Shown here in pieces: positions 49,086 through 60,812 of a stretch of DNA of 64,000 nucleotides. The position numbers and the translations under genes are program-made. Under the pieces are notes generated by a model. It was given only the letters and a program-made list of their open reading frames with translations, did not search any database and was not told the DNA's origin. This DNA is from Sphagnum magellanicum (Eukaryota; Streptophyta; Sphagnopsida; Sphagnales; Sphagnaceae): the NCBI GenBank assembly GCA_021904315.1, contig CM038912.1:6845061-6909060 (forward strand), in the 5' to 3' direction. Within the stretch, counting starts at the first letter, position 1. The number at the start of each line of letters is the position of its first letter.

Positions 49086-50576
49086 ATGGAGCTTGGTACG
49101 CCTCCGAAATATGGAACTGAGGCTAACGCACTGACTGCACATCACGCCGCGGTGGATGTGCATGTATTCGGCAATAGAAACGTAAACGGACAACGGCGCA
49201 GCAACTTTCTCCTTCACCTTTTCCGAGCTCTCTCGTTTTGCTTTTCACTGGCAGCCGTTGTCGTCATGGGGACCAACAAACATGACCTGCAAGGGACGCT
49301 CTCAAAAGTCGCTTGGTACGACTATGATCCATATCGGTGAGTGTACACAACTTTCCGCACAATATGAGCTTGATCAATGCAGTGCAGTTGAGGTACTCTC
49401 TTCTTCTTCCAGACACATAAAACACTGCGCAGATTTGTCGAAGTTCTTCTCTCTTCAAGGTCCACAACAAACACTGTAGATTTGTCGAAGTTCTTCTCTC
49501 TTCAAGGTCCACAACAAACACTGCAAATTTGTCGAAGTTCCTTCTCTCTTCAAGATCCACAACAAACACTGTAGATTTGTCGAACTTCTCTCTTCAAGCT
49601 TCACAATAAACACTGCAAATTTGTCGAAGTTCCTTCTCTCTTCAAGATCCACAACAGACACTGTAGATTTGTCGGAGTTCTTCTCTCTTCAAGATCCACC
49701 ACAAACACTGCAAATTTGTCGAATTTCTCTCTCTTCAAGATCCACAACAAACACTGCATATTAGACGATTCTTCACAACTGGTTCAGGAACGCCTAGTAC
49801 TGACTCTGACAATATCGCAGCAACTCAGGATGGCTGCAATGAGATACCTCGTACATGCATGCATCGGATAGATCAGTTTGTATCTCCACCTCGTCGTCCA
49901 CAGGTCTTCGTGTTAATCTCCGGGGGTTCTGAGCAAGATCGAGATCTATTTCTTGCTGCACTGTATGTCAGATTACTGAGCTCCATTGAATCCATCTACG
50001 TTGCAGGTATGTTGTGGCAGTGAACGGAATAATCTACGTGTATTCTTTCCTGGAATCTTGGCTTGCTGTATGGACTTTTGTTCGAGGCAGTTTGGTCCTT
50101 CCTGAAACTTTCCAAGTGTGGTTCGATTTTGGACACGATCAGGTAATGCACGAAGTTTGTACTTGAAACGGATTCAATATGGAGCAAAGTTTTCCAAGAA
50201 TTTTTTTTTTCTGAAGTTCTTAATTTTCTTGCTCGATGATGATCTAGCTGAGTGCTCAAACTTCGTCTTGCAACCCTAAACTTTTTCTCTCTAGATATAT
50301 ATATGCAAGCTGATCACTTCACAAGTGCTTTGATTGCTGATTGATACACAGGGCTTTGCCTACCTTCTCTTCTCAGCGAGCTCTGTAGGCGTTGCAATGG
50401 CCCAGCTTCTACAAACAGGCACCGTTTCGATCCTTAGCTCTTACGATTGTTCGGATGCAAAAGCCTTCTGTAATCAAGCGAAATTGGCAATCTCACTGGG
50501 ATTTGGAGCTTTCTTTTTCCTTGCTTTATCTTCCTGCATCACAGGATTGAGAGTAGCAAGATGGTGGCTGTCGTAA
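49086..50576 (+). CDS. CASP-like protein, CASPL4 type (four-helix membrane protein)
   Basis: Three exons, 49086-49336, 50007-50142 and 50352-50576, encode 203 residues. Introns of 670 and 209 bases are GT-AG (gtgagt...gcag; gtaatg...acag). Residues 1-40 form a hydrophilic N-terminus. Helices lie at about 42-63, 86-109, 130-152 and 171-196. The family's conserved helix-1 Arg is R47 (LLHLFRALSF). The conserved Asp before helix 3 is D128 (FGHDQGFAYLLFSASS). The extracellular loop 2 has paired Cys (SYDCSDAKAFCNQAK), typical of CASPL4. Members are plasma-membrane proteins related to Casparian-strip scaffolds; specific roles are mostly unknown. The start is the first ATG in frame with helix 1 and gives normal family length. 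No lesion is seen. The first intron contains a dimeric minisatellite. Confidence 0.9.
49413..49766 (+). repeat. Intronic minisatellite, 44-48-bp unit, seven copies, dimeric pattern
   Basis: Seven units of aacactg..atttgtcgaagttc..tctcttcaagatccacaac plus a partial eighth lie wholly inside CASPL4 intron 1. After the first unit, copies alternate between an aacactgtagat form (units 2, 4, 6) and an aacactgcaaat form (units 3, 5, 7), so a two-unit block of about 92-95 bases appears to have been amplified. On the minus strand the array stays open in more than one frame because the unit lacks stops there. Confidence 0.93.
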
Positions 50577-52015
50577 CAACCCATGATCGCCGCCATTTTG
50601 TTCCTGCACACTAACGACGAAATGGGTAAATTTGGAACGAGCAAGACAATGTGGTGAGGTTGTGTTCTATCTACCTTTTCTCAGATTGCAGTTTGCTCAC
50701 ATCCCTGGGTTCCCTCTTCCCACAAATTGTGTGTTCAGTATCACAGGGAGCTTGATCATCACATTGAAGATCAAATCAGATATATGAAGACTTCATCTAT
50801 ATGCATGTATGTGCTTCCACCTTCTCTAGTGCAGCACCAGTTAATTCCTGCAAATCAAGGACAGCGTCCACAGTAAAAGGTGGATTTTGAGTAAATGGAG
50901 TTAAGAATCTACTGAAAAACATTTCTTCTGAGTTCTGAACATTGTGGGCCTGGACGCAACTCTTTGTGAGATCAGAAATGACAATGGGGAGAAGGTGGCA
51001 AGAAGATTTGCACAAACTTGCAGAACTCTGGAGTGACATGGTCTGTTTATTTCCCTACTCTCCAGAGTTTTAAGGAGCAAACCTTAATAAAACAGAAATC
51101 AATTATCTGTACTTCAGCAAATCTATATGCATGTACATCACTGAAAGCTACATCCTATTGAATCATGCCTGGCAATCTGGTAAGACACTATGACTTGCTT
51201 TCTTAACAAAGACCAACAACAAGGAATAATTATGCCTGGAAATCTTGATTGAAAGAATTCTGATACAAACACAATAGAGTGTTCAGCCATTTCATCTCCC
51301 CATCAATTCTTGATACCAGTAATGCAGTTCATTTTCTCCTTGGGTAGGGAGAATATGTGCAAGTCATAACTACAATCAACAACCTCCAACATCCATGAAC
51401 AGCATTTGACAAGGAGCTTGCATGAATGGGAGCTTTCTTGCATTTCATTGGCAAATTTCTTCATGCTTAGAACATAGAAAGGAATCCAAAAAGCTATGAA
51501 GCATCTATGACAGTGTGAGATGGGACTCATACAATTTGTCGAAGAGTCTCAATTTTCTGAATGTGGGAAGCCCCTCCAGCCTGTAAGAAAAGCATGCACT
51601 TGGCTGGCAAATCTGGCTTTGGCAACATATATAAGCAGAAGGACAAAAGGGATCCCCTCTCTGATGTCAAGAAGCATTGGTTGTTGCACAGTTCTTGCTT
51701 GGAAAAATCGCCAATGAAGATTTGCTAAGAAAAATGCTCCAAATACTTCAGCATCACAGTGCCAAACATCACTTCGTAGAGCAGTCACAGCGCCAAATGT
51801 CAGTTCATAGATCAGTAAGAACTTACAGAACCAGGAAGAAAGAACAACACATAACAAGAACAGAAAAACATAAACATGTGCAGTGTGAACAAAAGTTACA
51901 ATCCCTCACTCGTTCAGGGACAAGTGACAGTAACATGTATGATAGTGTCTTCTCCACTATCACAACCTCCCCACTGGCTTCAGCAGCTCCCTATAGTGGG
52001 TATAGGCCAACTATA
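50577..52015. other. 3' flank of CASPL4, no separate gene seen
   Basis: Moderate GC content, gradually returning to AT-rich. The minus frame 51549-51857 (102 codons) and others show no family features. The stretch near the stop is presumably CASPL4 3' untranslated sequence. Confidence 0.45.
51086..51091 (+). terminator. Candidate poly(A) signal AATAAA for CASPL4
   Basis: AATAAA is the first canonical hexamer I noted downstream of the CASPL4 stop, about 510 bases away. Plant signals are variable, so this is only a candidate. Confidence 0.25.
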
Positions 52016-52140
52016 CTATCTACCTACCTATGTACCTAGGTAAGTAGGTAGGAAATAGGTAGTAGGTAGATAGTAGGTACAGTAAGTTCCCAATACCTAG
52101 CACCTACCTACCTACCTACCTACCTAGATACCTACTTATT
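52016..52140. repeat. TACC/GGTA microsatellite in palindromic arrangement
   Basis: The left half is (GGTA/AGGT)-rich (taagtaggtaggaaataggt) and the right half is (TACC)-rich (cacctacctacctaccta). The two halves can pair into a hairpin with arms of about 45 bases. Similar TACC/GGTA clusters occur near 30085, 30298, 38150, 47745 and 53230. Confidence 0.85.
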
Positions 52141-53481
52141 TATTATTACCTATATTTTTTCAAATCATAAAATTAAATAAAAAATTGATGCCTGGAATAT
52201 AATTAAAACATTCAAGTTGGGAGTTTTGCTCAAAGGTTTATTTAAATGAATATCTTCTTTGAAGTTTTTGACATTAAATAATAAAATATATTCTTATTAA
52301 TGATATCCAAAGATTTTCAAAAGAAATTCACATGCCCCAAAATGGCATTGTTTTTCATGTTTCCATGTGATGGGTAAGAAAGAATATAAAATTTGATATT
52401 TATTAATTTATCAAAGTATTTGGTCATACAACTTGGAATTTTTTAATAATTTATATTAAATCACATTTAATGAAATGGAAAGAACATTAAAAATAAGACT
52501 AAAATTTACTACTCACAATAAAAGTTGATAAAATTATGAAATAAAAAAAAAATTGTGTATAAGTTAATAATTATGACATTGAAATAATTTTGTTACTTTT
52601 TGTAAAATTCTAAAATGTTGTAAATAATATTATATGTTTCATAAATATTTTTTTAAAAAATATTTTTTAATAATTACAAATAAATATCACACAACATTTA
52701 TACAATTTTGATTGATTTTTTATATTTTAAAAGGCAGGAAAATTATATATATACCAAAAAACCCATGTTTATTTCAAATATGTTAAATTACAAATCGCTT
52801 TATGACAAAAAATAAAAAAATTCAAGGTATCATTGTTGTTGAAATGTATGAAATCTAGTGAAAATCAAATGCATTTGCAAACAAATTACTTGATATTTTG
52901 ATTTTAAATTTTCTTATAAATGTGTAGATTTTGGAAAAATATTTAAGAATGAAATTTATTTATTTTCATTTGGACAAAGTATGAAAAAAACGATAGCAGT
53001 CAATGTTGGTTATTTTTGTATGGGATCAAAGATGATGTGAGATAATTTTGTAAATTTATCCTTTATCCTTTGTTAACAAGTTGAATTTTGAATTATATAA
53101 CTAGATGAAAAAATATTAGTTTACACACAATAATGCACTAAATATATTCAAAGTGCAAATATTATTTGTGATGAACCAATATAAAAAGCTTATCACCAAA
53201 AAATAAATAGGATTTTATTTAATTACATACTTAGGCCTACCTACTTACCTATGTCTACCTATTTAAACGGCCTATATTTAAGTTTAATCTAATGGCTTAA
53301 CTTTAGGTGCAACCTAGGAAAGGACATAATGTAGGTTCCTATAATAAGCCTAGGTTGCTTAAACTTAGTTTAGACACTTAAACTTAAGCTTAATTGCCTA
53401 GGCTATAAGTTTTAAATTCCTAGACTTAAATACTTAGTTTTAAACCTAGTTTAAGTTTAACTTAGGTCATTTAATTTTAAG
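52141..53481. other. Very AT-rich DNA, no gene seen
   Basis: Nearly pure A/T over long runs to about 53200, then a zone of degenerate cttaaacttaa / ggctta repeats. No coding similarity. Confidence 0.55.
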
Positions 53482-53672
53482 CCATGTGGCATAACTTAAT
53501 CGACTAATGCTTAAATGCCATGTCACCTAGCCTAGGGGGCCAATGTTTGAATGTCATATGGCATAATTTGGGTGGTTAATGTTTAAATGCCACGTGGCAT
53601 AACTTGGGTGGCCAATGTCTAAATGCCACATGGCCTAACATAAGTGGCCAATGTTTAAATACCATATGGCAT
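53482..53672 (+). repeat. 36-bp minisatellite, five copies plus a partial
   Basis: Units begin at 53482, 53518, 53554, 53590 and 53626, each exactly 36 bases, with consensus ccatgtggcataacttgggt followed by ggccaatgtttaaatg. A partial sixth starts at 53662. Confidence 0.93.
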
Positions 53673-53759
53673 TTGACAAATCAAAACTATGTTTGACCAA
53701 TTAATTAAGTTTGACCAATCACCTTAATGATCACCACATGAAAAAACTTTTCAAAAGAC

Positions 53760-55400
53760 CCAAAGGTGGGTCCCAATGACGCACTCCCAAGTCCCGGGTT
53801 GAACCCACTTGAAGGTCCAACTATGTTGAATTGCGGAAAATTGGGACTTGAGGGGCGCTCCCGACTTCCAGCACTAAAGAGGGGTAGAGGGGCGTGCTAA
53901 AAGTCTCGGGATTAAACTAGGAACATGGACTAGAAGATCAAGCATGAATCTGCATCCAAAACCAACCACAAGAAGGTTAGTTCACATTCGGGAACACCCT
54001 AGGGTGTTGGGACAAGCCACGGGCAACTTGGACTATTTGACTCACCACGGCCGGATTCAGGAGAAGCCACCACCTTCCCCCATATAGTATTCTCTGCATC
54101 TCACCGCCGAAGCTACATCCAAATGGCTCTTTTTCCTGGGACTCCCAAGTTGGAGTCTCGAAATTGTCCCGAAACTGTCCTGACTGGAGTCCTGGGACTT
54201 TGGGAGCTCGTAACTCCCAACTGCCAAGTCTGATCGCGATGAGGTCTAAACCAAAGTTGTAGCCCTCGTCGAGATCTTTCCAACGCCGTGTTGCACTTTC
54301 AATTCGGACGTCGAGAAGAGGTCGATTCCCGACTTTTAGTGATTGGGAGTCAAAATGCCAGTTTGACTCCCGGCCCTTCATTTGCCCATAACTTGGGCTG
54401 CAGATATCCAAATGACCAATGCGAGGCCATTTTCGATATTTACGCTTCAAGACCTTTTCAATGACACTAAGAACACCCCAATGCGAGGTGTTTTGGGCCT
54501 TGCTGTCGAATTCTAAACATTCGGGAGTCCCGGAGGACTCCAAATCCCCAACTTTGGGAGTGTTGGGCTTCATCCCCACACATTGCCAAAGTGGGGTTGC
54601 GACACCCAAAATGAATCAATAGAAGAAGAAGAGAGTTGGGGGCATGTTCCTTAACTTGCAGCACTTTAGGGAAGGGGGGTGCTGAAGCTCCAAGATGAGA
54701 CTGGGATAACTTGCACAACCAAGAAAAGAGGTCGGTTAGTGCAAGTCGAATGGAAGTGGTGCGGCAAACTTAATAGGGACAACCTCAAGCACAAGTTTTA
54801 CATAGCCGGCAACCTTTGGGAGGAGGCACCATTCCCCTTCCTATAGTATATTTTATGCCTCTTCACGGGGACTACATCTAAATGTCACTTTTCCTCAAAA
54901 CTCCCAAGTGGGAGTCTCAAAATTGAAACTTTTGTCCCAAAATTTTGGATGCATATATCTTTCTCAAATCAAATCTAATTTGAGAATATGAGCATAATAT
55001 TTTATATCCCTAAAAAAGATCTTTCCAACAATGTATAGCATACCCCAATCGGACCTCATTTGACTCCTGCTTTCAAGTGATTTGTGGTCAGGAGTCAAAT
55101 TTTCAATTTGACTCCCGCCCTTTTTTTCATTATCATAACCCCAGCAAATCAAGTCTAAATGAACAATGCGAAGGCACCTAAAGCATCTACACTTCAAAAC
55201 CTTTTTAATGGTGTCCTAGGGCCCAATTTGGTGTTTGTTTGCCTTTCCAACCAAGGCTTTGAACATTCATAACTTTCACATGAGTGTAACTCTCAAAGTG
55301 GCAATGCATTTTGGAGTCATTGGCTTCATCCCTTGCATTTTCCCCCATTTGTGAAAGTGTGTTTCACACATTAACACACTCTTGGCCTCGTAGGCCCTTG
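53760..55400. repeat. Diverged tandem duplication, unit about 0.74-0.79 kb
   Basis: Blocks in 53810-54600 recur in order in 54640-55400: agcactaaagaggggtag / agcactttagggaagggg; ccatatagtattctctgc / cctatagtatattttatg; ggactcccaagttggagtct / aactcccaagtgggagtct; tttgactcccggccc / tttgactcccgccc; ccaaatgaccaatgcgagg / ctaaatgaacaatgcgaag. Offset is 740-790 bases. Both halves are richer in G+C than their flanks. The minus frame 54609-53977 (210 codons) is not conserved in the second half, so I do not call it a gene. The block may be a piece of a larger repeat family of unknown type. Confidence 0.7.
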
Positions 55401-55565
55401 CACTTCACACTTAGTCGTGAACACAATGTTAGGGTTGTGACATGAAACCACCCATATAACCACTAATTATACACTTGTTGTTCAAGCCTTTAAAAAAATT
55501 TGAAATTTTTTTGAATAAAACTACCCAATCATATATTTAATGATTTTTCAATCTCATTAGGGACC

Positions 55566-55642
55566 TTACTAGAAACCCACTATATTGGTACCATTGCGAA
55601 ATGGTGGTTTGCACAATGGTTTAACCACATGTTTTCTAGTAA
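55566..55642. mobile_element. 77-bp palindrome with CACTA-like ends
   Basis: It starts TTACTAGAAACCC and ends with the inverse of TTACTAGAAAAC. Inner inverted blocks are accattgcg / caatggt. The ends resemble the terminal repeats of CACTA-derived MITEs (CACTAxxAGAAAA), but the leading CA is absent. No target duplication was seen. Confidence 0.35.
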
Positions 55643-58631
55643 TGATGTTTGAATTAACTAAAAATCATTTGTTATTTTGATCAAACATGTCATTTTTTTT
55701 TGTTAAATTTGATTAAATGTCGCACTTGACTAAGATTCATTGACCATTTGCACCAAGGTGGTTATTTTTTTGTTCAACTTGATTGGATTTTTAATTTGAT
55801 AAATAATCATATAAGTCATTGTAGTCAAGTTTAGTAATCAAAAAATACAAGTCATTTAAGTCTTAAACCTCTAGGTCAAAATGGATTCGATGTTGTTAAA
55901 TCCAATGTATCAATTCCAATTGACAACTTTTCATTTTTTGTGTTTGGTGAATGAAACTGAATTGACTATTTAATTCTTTCACTTGGTGAATTTGATGTTT
56001 TTTCAATAACAACTTGCATTGTTAATACTGTAATTTCTTTATCAAAGGTTTGAATACTTACTAACTTGTTGCTAGATTAAAAATAGTTTTTAATTTATTC
56101 CACCTGGTGGATTTTTTGGCTTGTTAAGATAAAATGGCTATTTTTTTAGCTTTTTCTTAGTTTTGTCTTCTTTAATATCTTAATTAGTTTTTTTTTTTCT
56201 TGTTCTTTATTTTTACCCATAGGATTTTGATCCTTTATTATAACCATTTCCTCCATACATTTTTCAATTACAATTTTCATAAGGATTTGGTAACATATAT
56301 TTCGTTGTTTCAATTATCCTAGGGTGATATTTTTCATTTCATTTTAATCTCATTACATGATTTGCCCTAGAAAATCTAGAGGACATCAAAATATCACAAG
56401 GGTCCACTTTTCAATTAGAACATTAAATGTTTGGTCTATGGAACTCTTGTTTATCTTGAGATATCACCTTATGATGAATTGTAGCAACTTTATCAATTTG
56501 CACTAATGTGATTACACACACAAATATTGATAGCCATCTTCTATGTTTGGTTAATTATCTATTGTCAATAATTAATGCCCTATGTATGTTGAATACACCA
56601 AACTATAGTAAAAGTTTCCTTGTAATTTTTAAAGTATTAATTCTTGAATTTTTAAAAAAAAATTTAAAAATTTTTTTACGAAAAAATTCCATTCATCACA
56701 TTTTGGTGCGTTAAATTTTGGTGTATGCAAATAATCCACAAAAGATTAGCCATATTTGTTATGTTGTTTCAATATTTCTTTTACCTTCTTCAATTGATAT
56801 TATTTCCTTTAACCATTCATTCTTTCTTCTGATGGTAATCATTTAATCTACCAACTTTCATTCAGACCTTCATAAACATTGTGATAATAATCCAAGAATA
56901 TAACAAACTTTGCCACATCTTGTTCATAATTATTTGGGTGTGCCACCATGTATTCTGCACCCAAACCAATCAATTTTGTAACTTGATCACTTTTTTTTTC
57001 AAGTATGTATACTCTTATACATATGAGAATCCACATGGTAAAATAATAATAAATACATGAAGTAAACAAAATCATAAGTCTACTCATCTATTTCCACCAT
57101 ACCTTATTCTACCTTTATTCTTCAATTATTCATTTTTAGAAAATTTTCCCATGTTGAAAAAATTAGTTCCTCAACATGGTTGCCAAACATTAATGATAAT
57201 TATTAGCAAAAAATGATAATTAGAATTCTTAATCTATTGAACAAATTTATTATTGTTGGGTTTTACAAAAAAAATGTTGACATAAATACCACATAATTAA
57301 ACTAACAAAAAAATTTGCATGATACATCTCCAACTTGCAAGAAAATACAAACAAACAAGAAATGAAAAAATGAAAGGGAAAAGGCATCTCCATTTAATAT
57401 TTTTTTTGCATTTTTTATTGTCCTTTTTTCCACAACATAGATTCTTCATTTCTTTCTTGTTATATTATATTAAAGTTCTCCTTCACTAAACTTCTTAAAT
57501 AAATTTCCTCCTAGTGAAAACAACCACTATTTTTTAAAATTTTAATTTAAGGAAAAATACAATAGATGGTTGTAATTGCCTAACTGCTTCTACACTTGCA
57601 AATTGACCTACTATAGTCATGTTGGTTAATAATTTAGTTTATTTTCCTAACTAGCCTTTTGTTGTGTCTATTAGATTTGCTATGGCAAGTTGATTAACGT
57701 TTTTATTATGTTCAATGATCTTATTTTATCTTGTCGACGTGCCCAATTAGTTATTACTAGTGTTTAGTCACTATGCTCTTAACTCCTTTCCATTATAAGA
57801 ATATTGCATTTTGTGAAGCTTTTATAATGCTTTGCCACATTTCTTTCTTGTAGGTAAAGGGTGAATGTTGAACTTAGATTATTAATTTTCATTTTTCTTT
57901 CAATTATTCTTCAAAATGCTCTTCAAAATTGTCCTTCGTGGTGTTCTTCATATTGTTTTCCAAAATTTCCTAGAAATTTTTTTCTTTTTATATTCATGTT
58001 TTAGGGAGACATATTTTTCAATTGAAATTGATTTAAGGGAATTTGAGGCATTCAAGCCATGGTATGTGAAACAACTTTGGGAATTTAATTCATGTAGTTG
58101 TTGACATCATGTTCAAATGTCGGAATTGAAAGACATATTTAATTCCATGTGTCAAAGACCAATACACATAAGTTGCATTTGTTGTTGCATATTTTGCGAA
58201 CCAAATGAAAGGCAATGCACATACTTCATCTATTGTTCTTGGAATAAGAGCTATGTGTGAATTCATTCTCTTCCCTAAATATGAAAATAATGAGTTTCAA
58301 AAGTTGGGTTTAAAAGGAGTGTAATAGGTGTGGTATTTTGAAATTTCAATTTTGTCCCTTGGAGGTGGCCCCCAACAATCAAATGTTCATACCTTGGAAA
58401 ATGTTCATGTAGGCCAACATGATGATGGAGGTGACTGACATGCAATAAAACTCCCATAAAAAATGACCCTTCCATCTAAATTTGTTACATATTTGAAGCC
58501 CAAGTTGGTTAAATTTGTTGTTCACAATCTTGAAACAAAGTGGCAAGATGCACAATTCAAGTTGTGTTTGGATAGCTTGACAAAGGACTAAATTGTGACT
58601 ATGATTGATTTTGCCAAAAAATAATATTTTA
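55643..58631. other. AT-rich intergenic DNA, no gene seen
   Basis: Read on both strands. Frames at 56848-57087 (minus) and 57916-58104 (plus) have no recognised family features. Confidence 0.5.
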
Positions 58632-58635
58632 AAGA

Positions 58636-59293
58636 GGGTAAGTGCATGGTAAGGTGGACCAAAAAATGGCAAGAATTTGCAAATTTGAAAGTCCATTTTG
58701 GGTCCATTTCTTTTGTATTTTTTTAAAACCTTGAAATGGTTTTTATAGTTAGGTAGCAACAATGCATTAATTTTAAACAATTTTTTTCCATTGAATTTTT
58801 TTCCCTTCTAAAGCTCATTGATTAGGACATTCTTGCTAAGTTTCAACATTATTTTTATTTTTTTCAAGATGTAACGGACTTTTGAAAAAAATGTGTTTGT
58901 TTTTCACCAAACAAAAGTCCATAGGTCATAAACTTCATTAGATATGAATCAAAACCTTTCAATCTTGATTTCATTATTACATTTTAAAACTAAAATCAAG
59001 TCCATAATAAGTTTTAAGGTCCATCATAGAACCCCACCAAAGTCCATTCACTTCATTGTTGCTATTGTTACATACCTTAATTTTCAACTTCAAAAGTCCA
59101 TAGCTCCTATAATTTTATATATTTTCAGCCAATCAATTTCATTATGTACATATTGAAGTCCATAACTTCAAAATGAGTCCCATTGAACAATTCCAATATG
59201 TACAAAAGAATGTGGTCATAAGAATCACATTTAGGTAGTAGAAAAGTGGACTGTGTTACTCCAAAATTGGTCCACCCTACCATGCATTCACCC
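58636..59293. mobile_element. 658-bp non-autonomous DNA element with 27-bp inverted ends
   Basis: The left end GGGTAAGTGCATGGTAAGG and the inverted right end GGGTGAATGCATGGTAGGG continue to match over 27 bases with three differences, all transitions. AAGA flanks both sides (58632-58635 and 59294-59297). The interior has no transposase but repeats aaagtccat at least six times. The superfamily is uncertain; a 4-bp duplication does not fit hAT (8) or Mutator (9-10). Confidence 0.75.
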
Positions 59294-59297
59294 AAGA

Positions 59298-60812
59298 GTA
59301 GAATGAAATTCAATTGTAACATTGGTTTAGTTGGCAAGTCACAATTCTTATGGATTTAATTTTTCAAATTTACCCAAATTAGGATAAGATTGACACAACA
59401 TCGAGAATCTTGACGAAATATCACATTTATGTGAAGGATGACAAAAATCATGATAATATTTTTGTCCAATGATGTTTCAAACTCCATTGGGAGTTTCTTG
59501 CATTTCAAGGTTTTTTAATGTCTATTGAGCACATTGTTTTTTGCATTGGTTGTGGTTTTCAATTCAAGTGTATCAGAGCTCTTTTTTATTGCATGTTATC
59601 CATCATTGACAATGACTGAAAAACTACCTAAGGGTGTTCAGTGCAATGCATTCCATGTTGGCTCTAGTCATGGTAGAAGGCATTGGGATGGCACAAGGGA
59701 TATCATAAAAGAAATATTGCAAGTTGAATAAATCATGTTGTTTTCACCATCACTAAAAAGTTTGACAAAACGAATCCTTTTGCTCCTCGAAATTGTTACC
59801 TATCTACTTATTTCTTGCTCACCATCTTTACATCTCCAAAATCCCCATACTATCCAAAAACTTGGCAACTTACAAGCAAGAATGACTAGAACACAAAAAA
59901 ATCAAAGAAAAAAACCTAAAGAATGAAAAATGTGAAACAAAATTTAATAAATAGAAAGAAGAAAAAATGGAATTAAAGAAACAAAACAAATAAGGAATGG
60001 AGATCAAATTGTGCAAGATAATGCAATAACAACAAAAACAACATATCAAAAACCAAAAACATCCTAAAGATCAAAAGCTTTGTGACTCCATTTTGACCAA
60101 AATTGATTTGTGACAAAATAAACACAAGAACACAAGAACACAACAAGAAAGAGGACCCCAAAAAACAATAAAAGTAAATGATATTGGATCCAAACTTGAG
60201 AGTGAAAGTCAAAGATGATGAAAAGACATGGGTGAAAAGAATAACAAATGTCGTAGCAATGAAACGAGAATGAAGCTAACCCTAATCCATAATGATACAT
60301 GAAACACAATGAACTCCTACTTGACATTGTAAGCATTAAAAAGAAAACACCAAAACTACAAGTCTCAAGATTTCATTTGAGATCTCAAGTACAAACAAAT
60401 GATGTGGCCTCACCACAAGTGGTAAGGAGCTCTAGAAATCTCACAAACCCTCAACAAACAGGATCAAACAAACCTTTCAAAACTAACTTTGTACTATTGT
60501 AAGGTTGCAAAAAAATTCAAGCACACAAATTCCCAATTGTTGGCTCCCAATGGATATGATCCAAATGGGTAACAATCAACCACTGAATGTAAAGGATTAC
60601 CCCAACTACTATGGTTAAGTCAGTTTCTGTGTTTACTAGCTATTTACTAACTACTCACAACACATACCTATATACTGACCATCTACAGACATCTACTTTC
60701 CTAGTAGCCACATACTGTCCCTGCTTACCTTCCTATATGCCCCAAGCTTGGAAGCTTTTTTTGTGAGCTTATTCCATCAAGTCCCGGAGCTTTGTTGGGT
60801 CATGTAATGATT
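59298..60812. other. Intergenic DNA, no gene seen
   Basis: A plus-strand A-rich zone (59880-60180) gives open minus frames of low complexity. No family recognised. Confidence 0.5.

Noticed and set aside
49264-49661. Repetitive 101- and 68-codon minus frames with LEERR/LKREE units
   Set aside because: Produced by the stop-free minisatellite in CASPL4 intron 1, on the wrong strand for the gene.
42173-49766. CRISPR-like arrays
   Set aside because: The regular repeats at 42173-42353 and 49413-49766 have no unique spacers between identical repeats; they are diverged minisatellites in a plant genome.
51549-51857. 102-codon minus frame downstream of CASPL4
   Set aside because: Partly hydrophobic but without family resemblance; sits in the presumed 3' flank of CASPL4.
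53977-54609. 210-codon open frame on the minus strand
   Set aside because: It lies in the first half of a diverged tandem duplication, the frame is not kept in the second half, and the product resembles no family.
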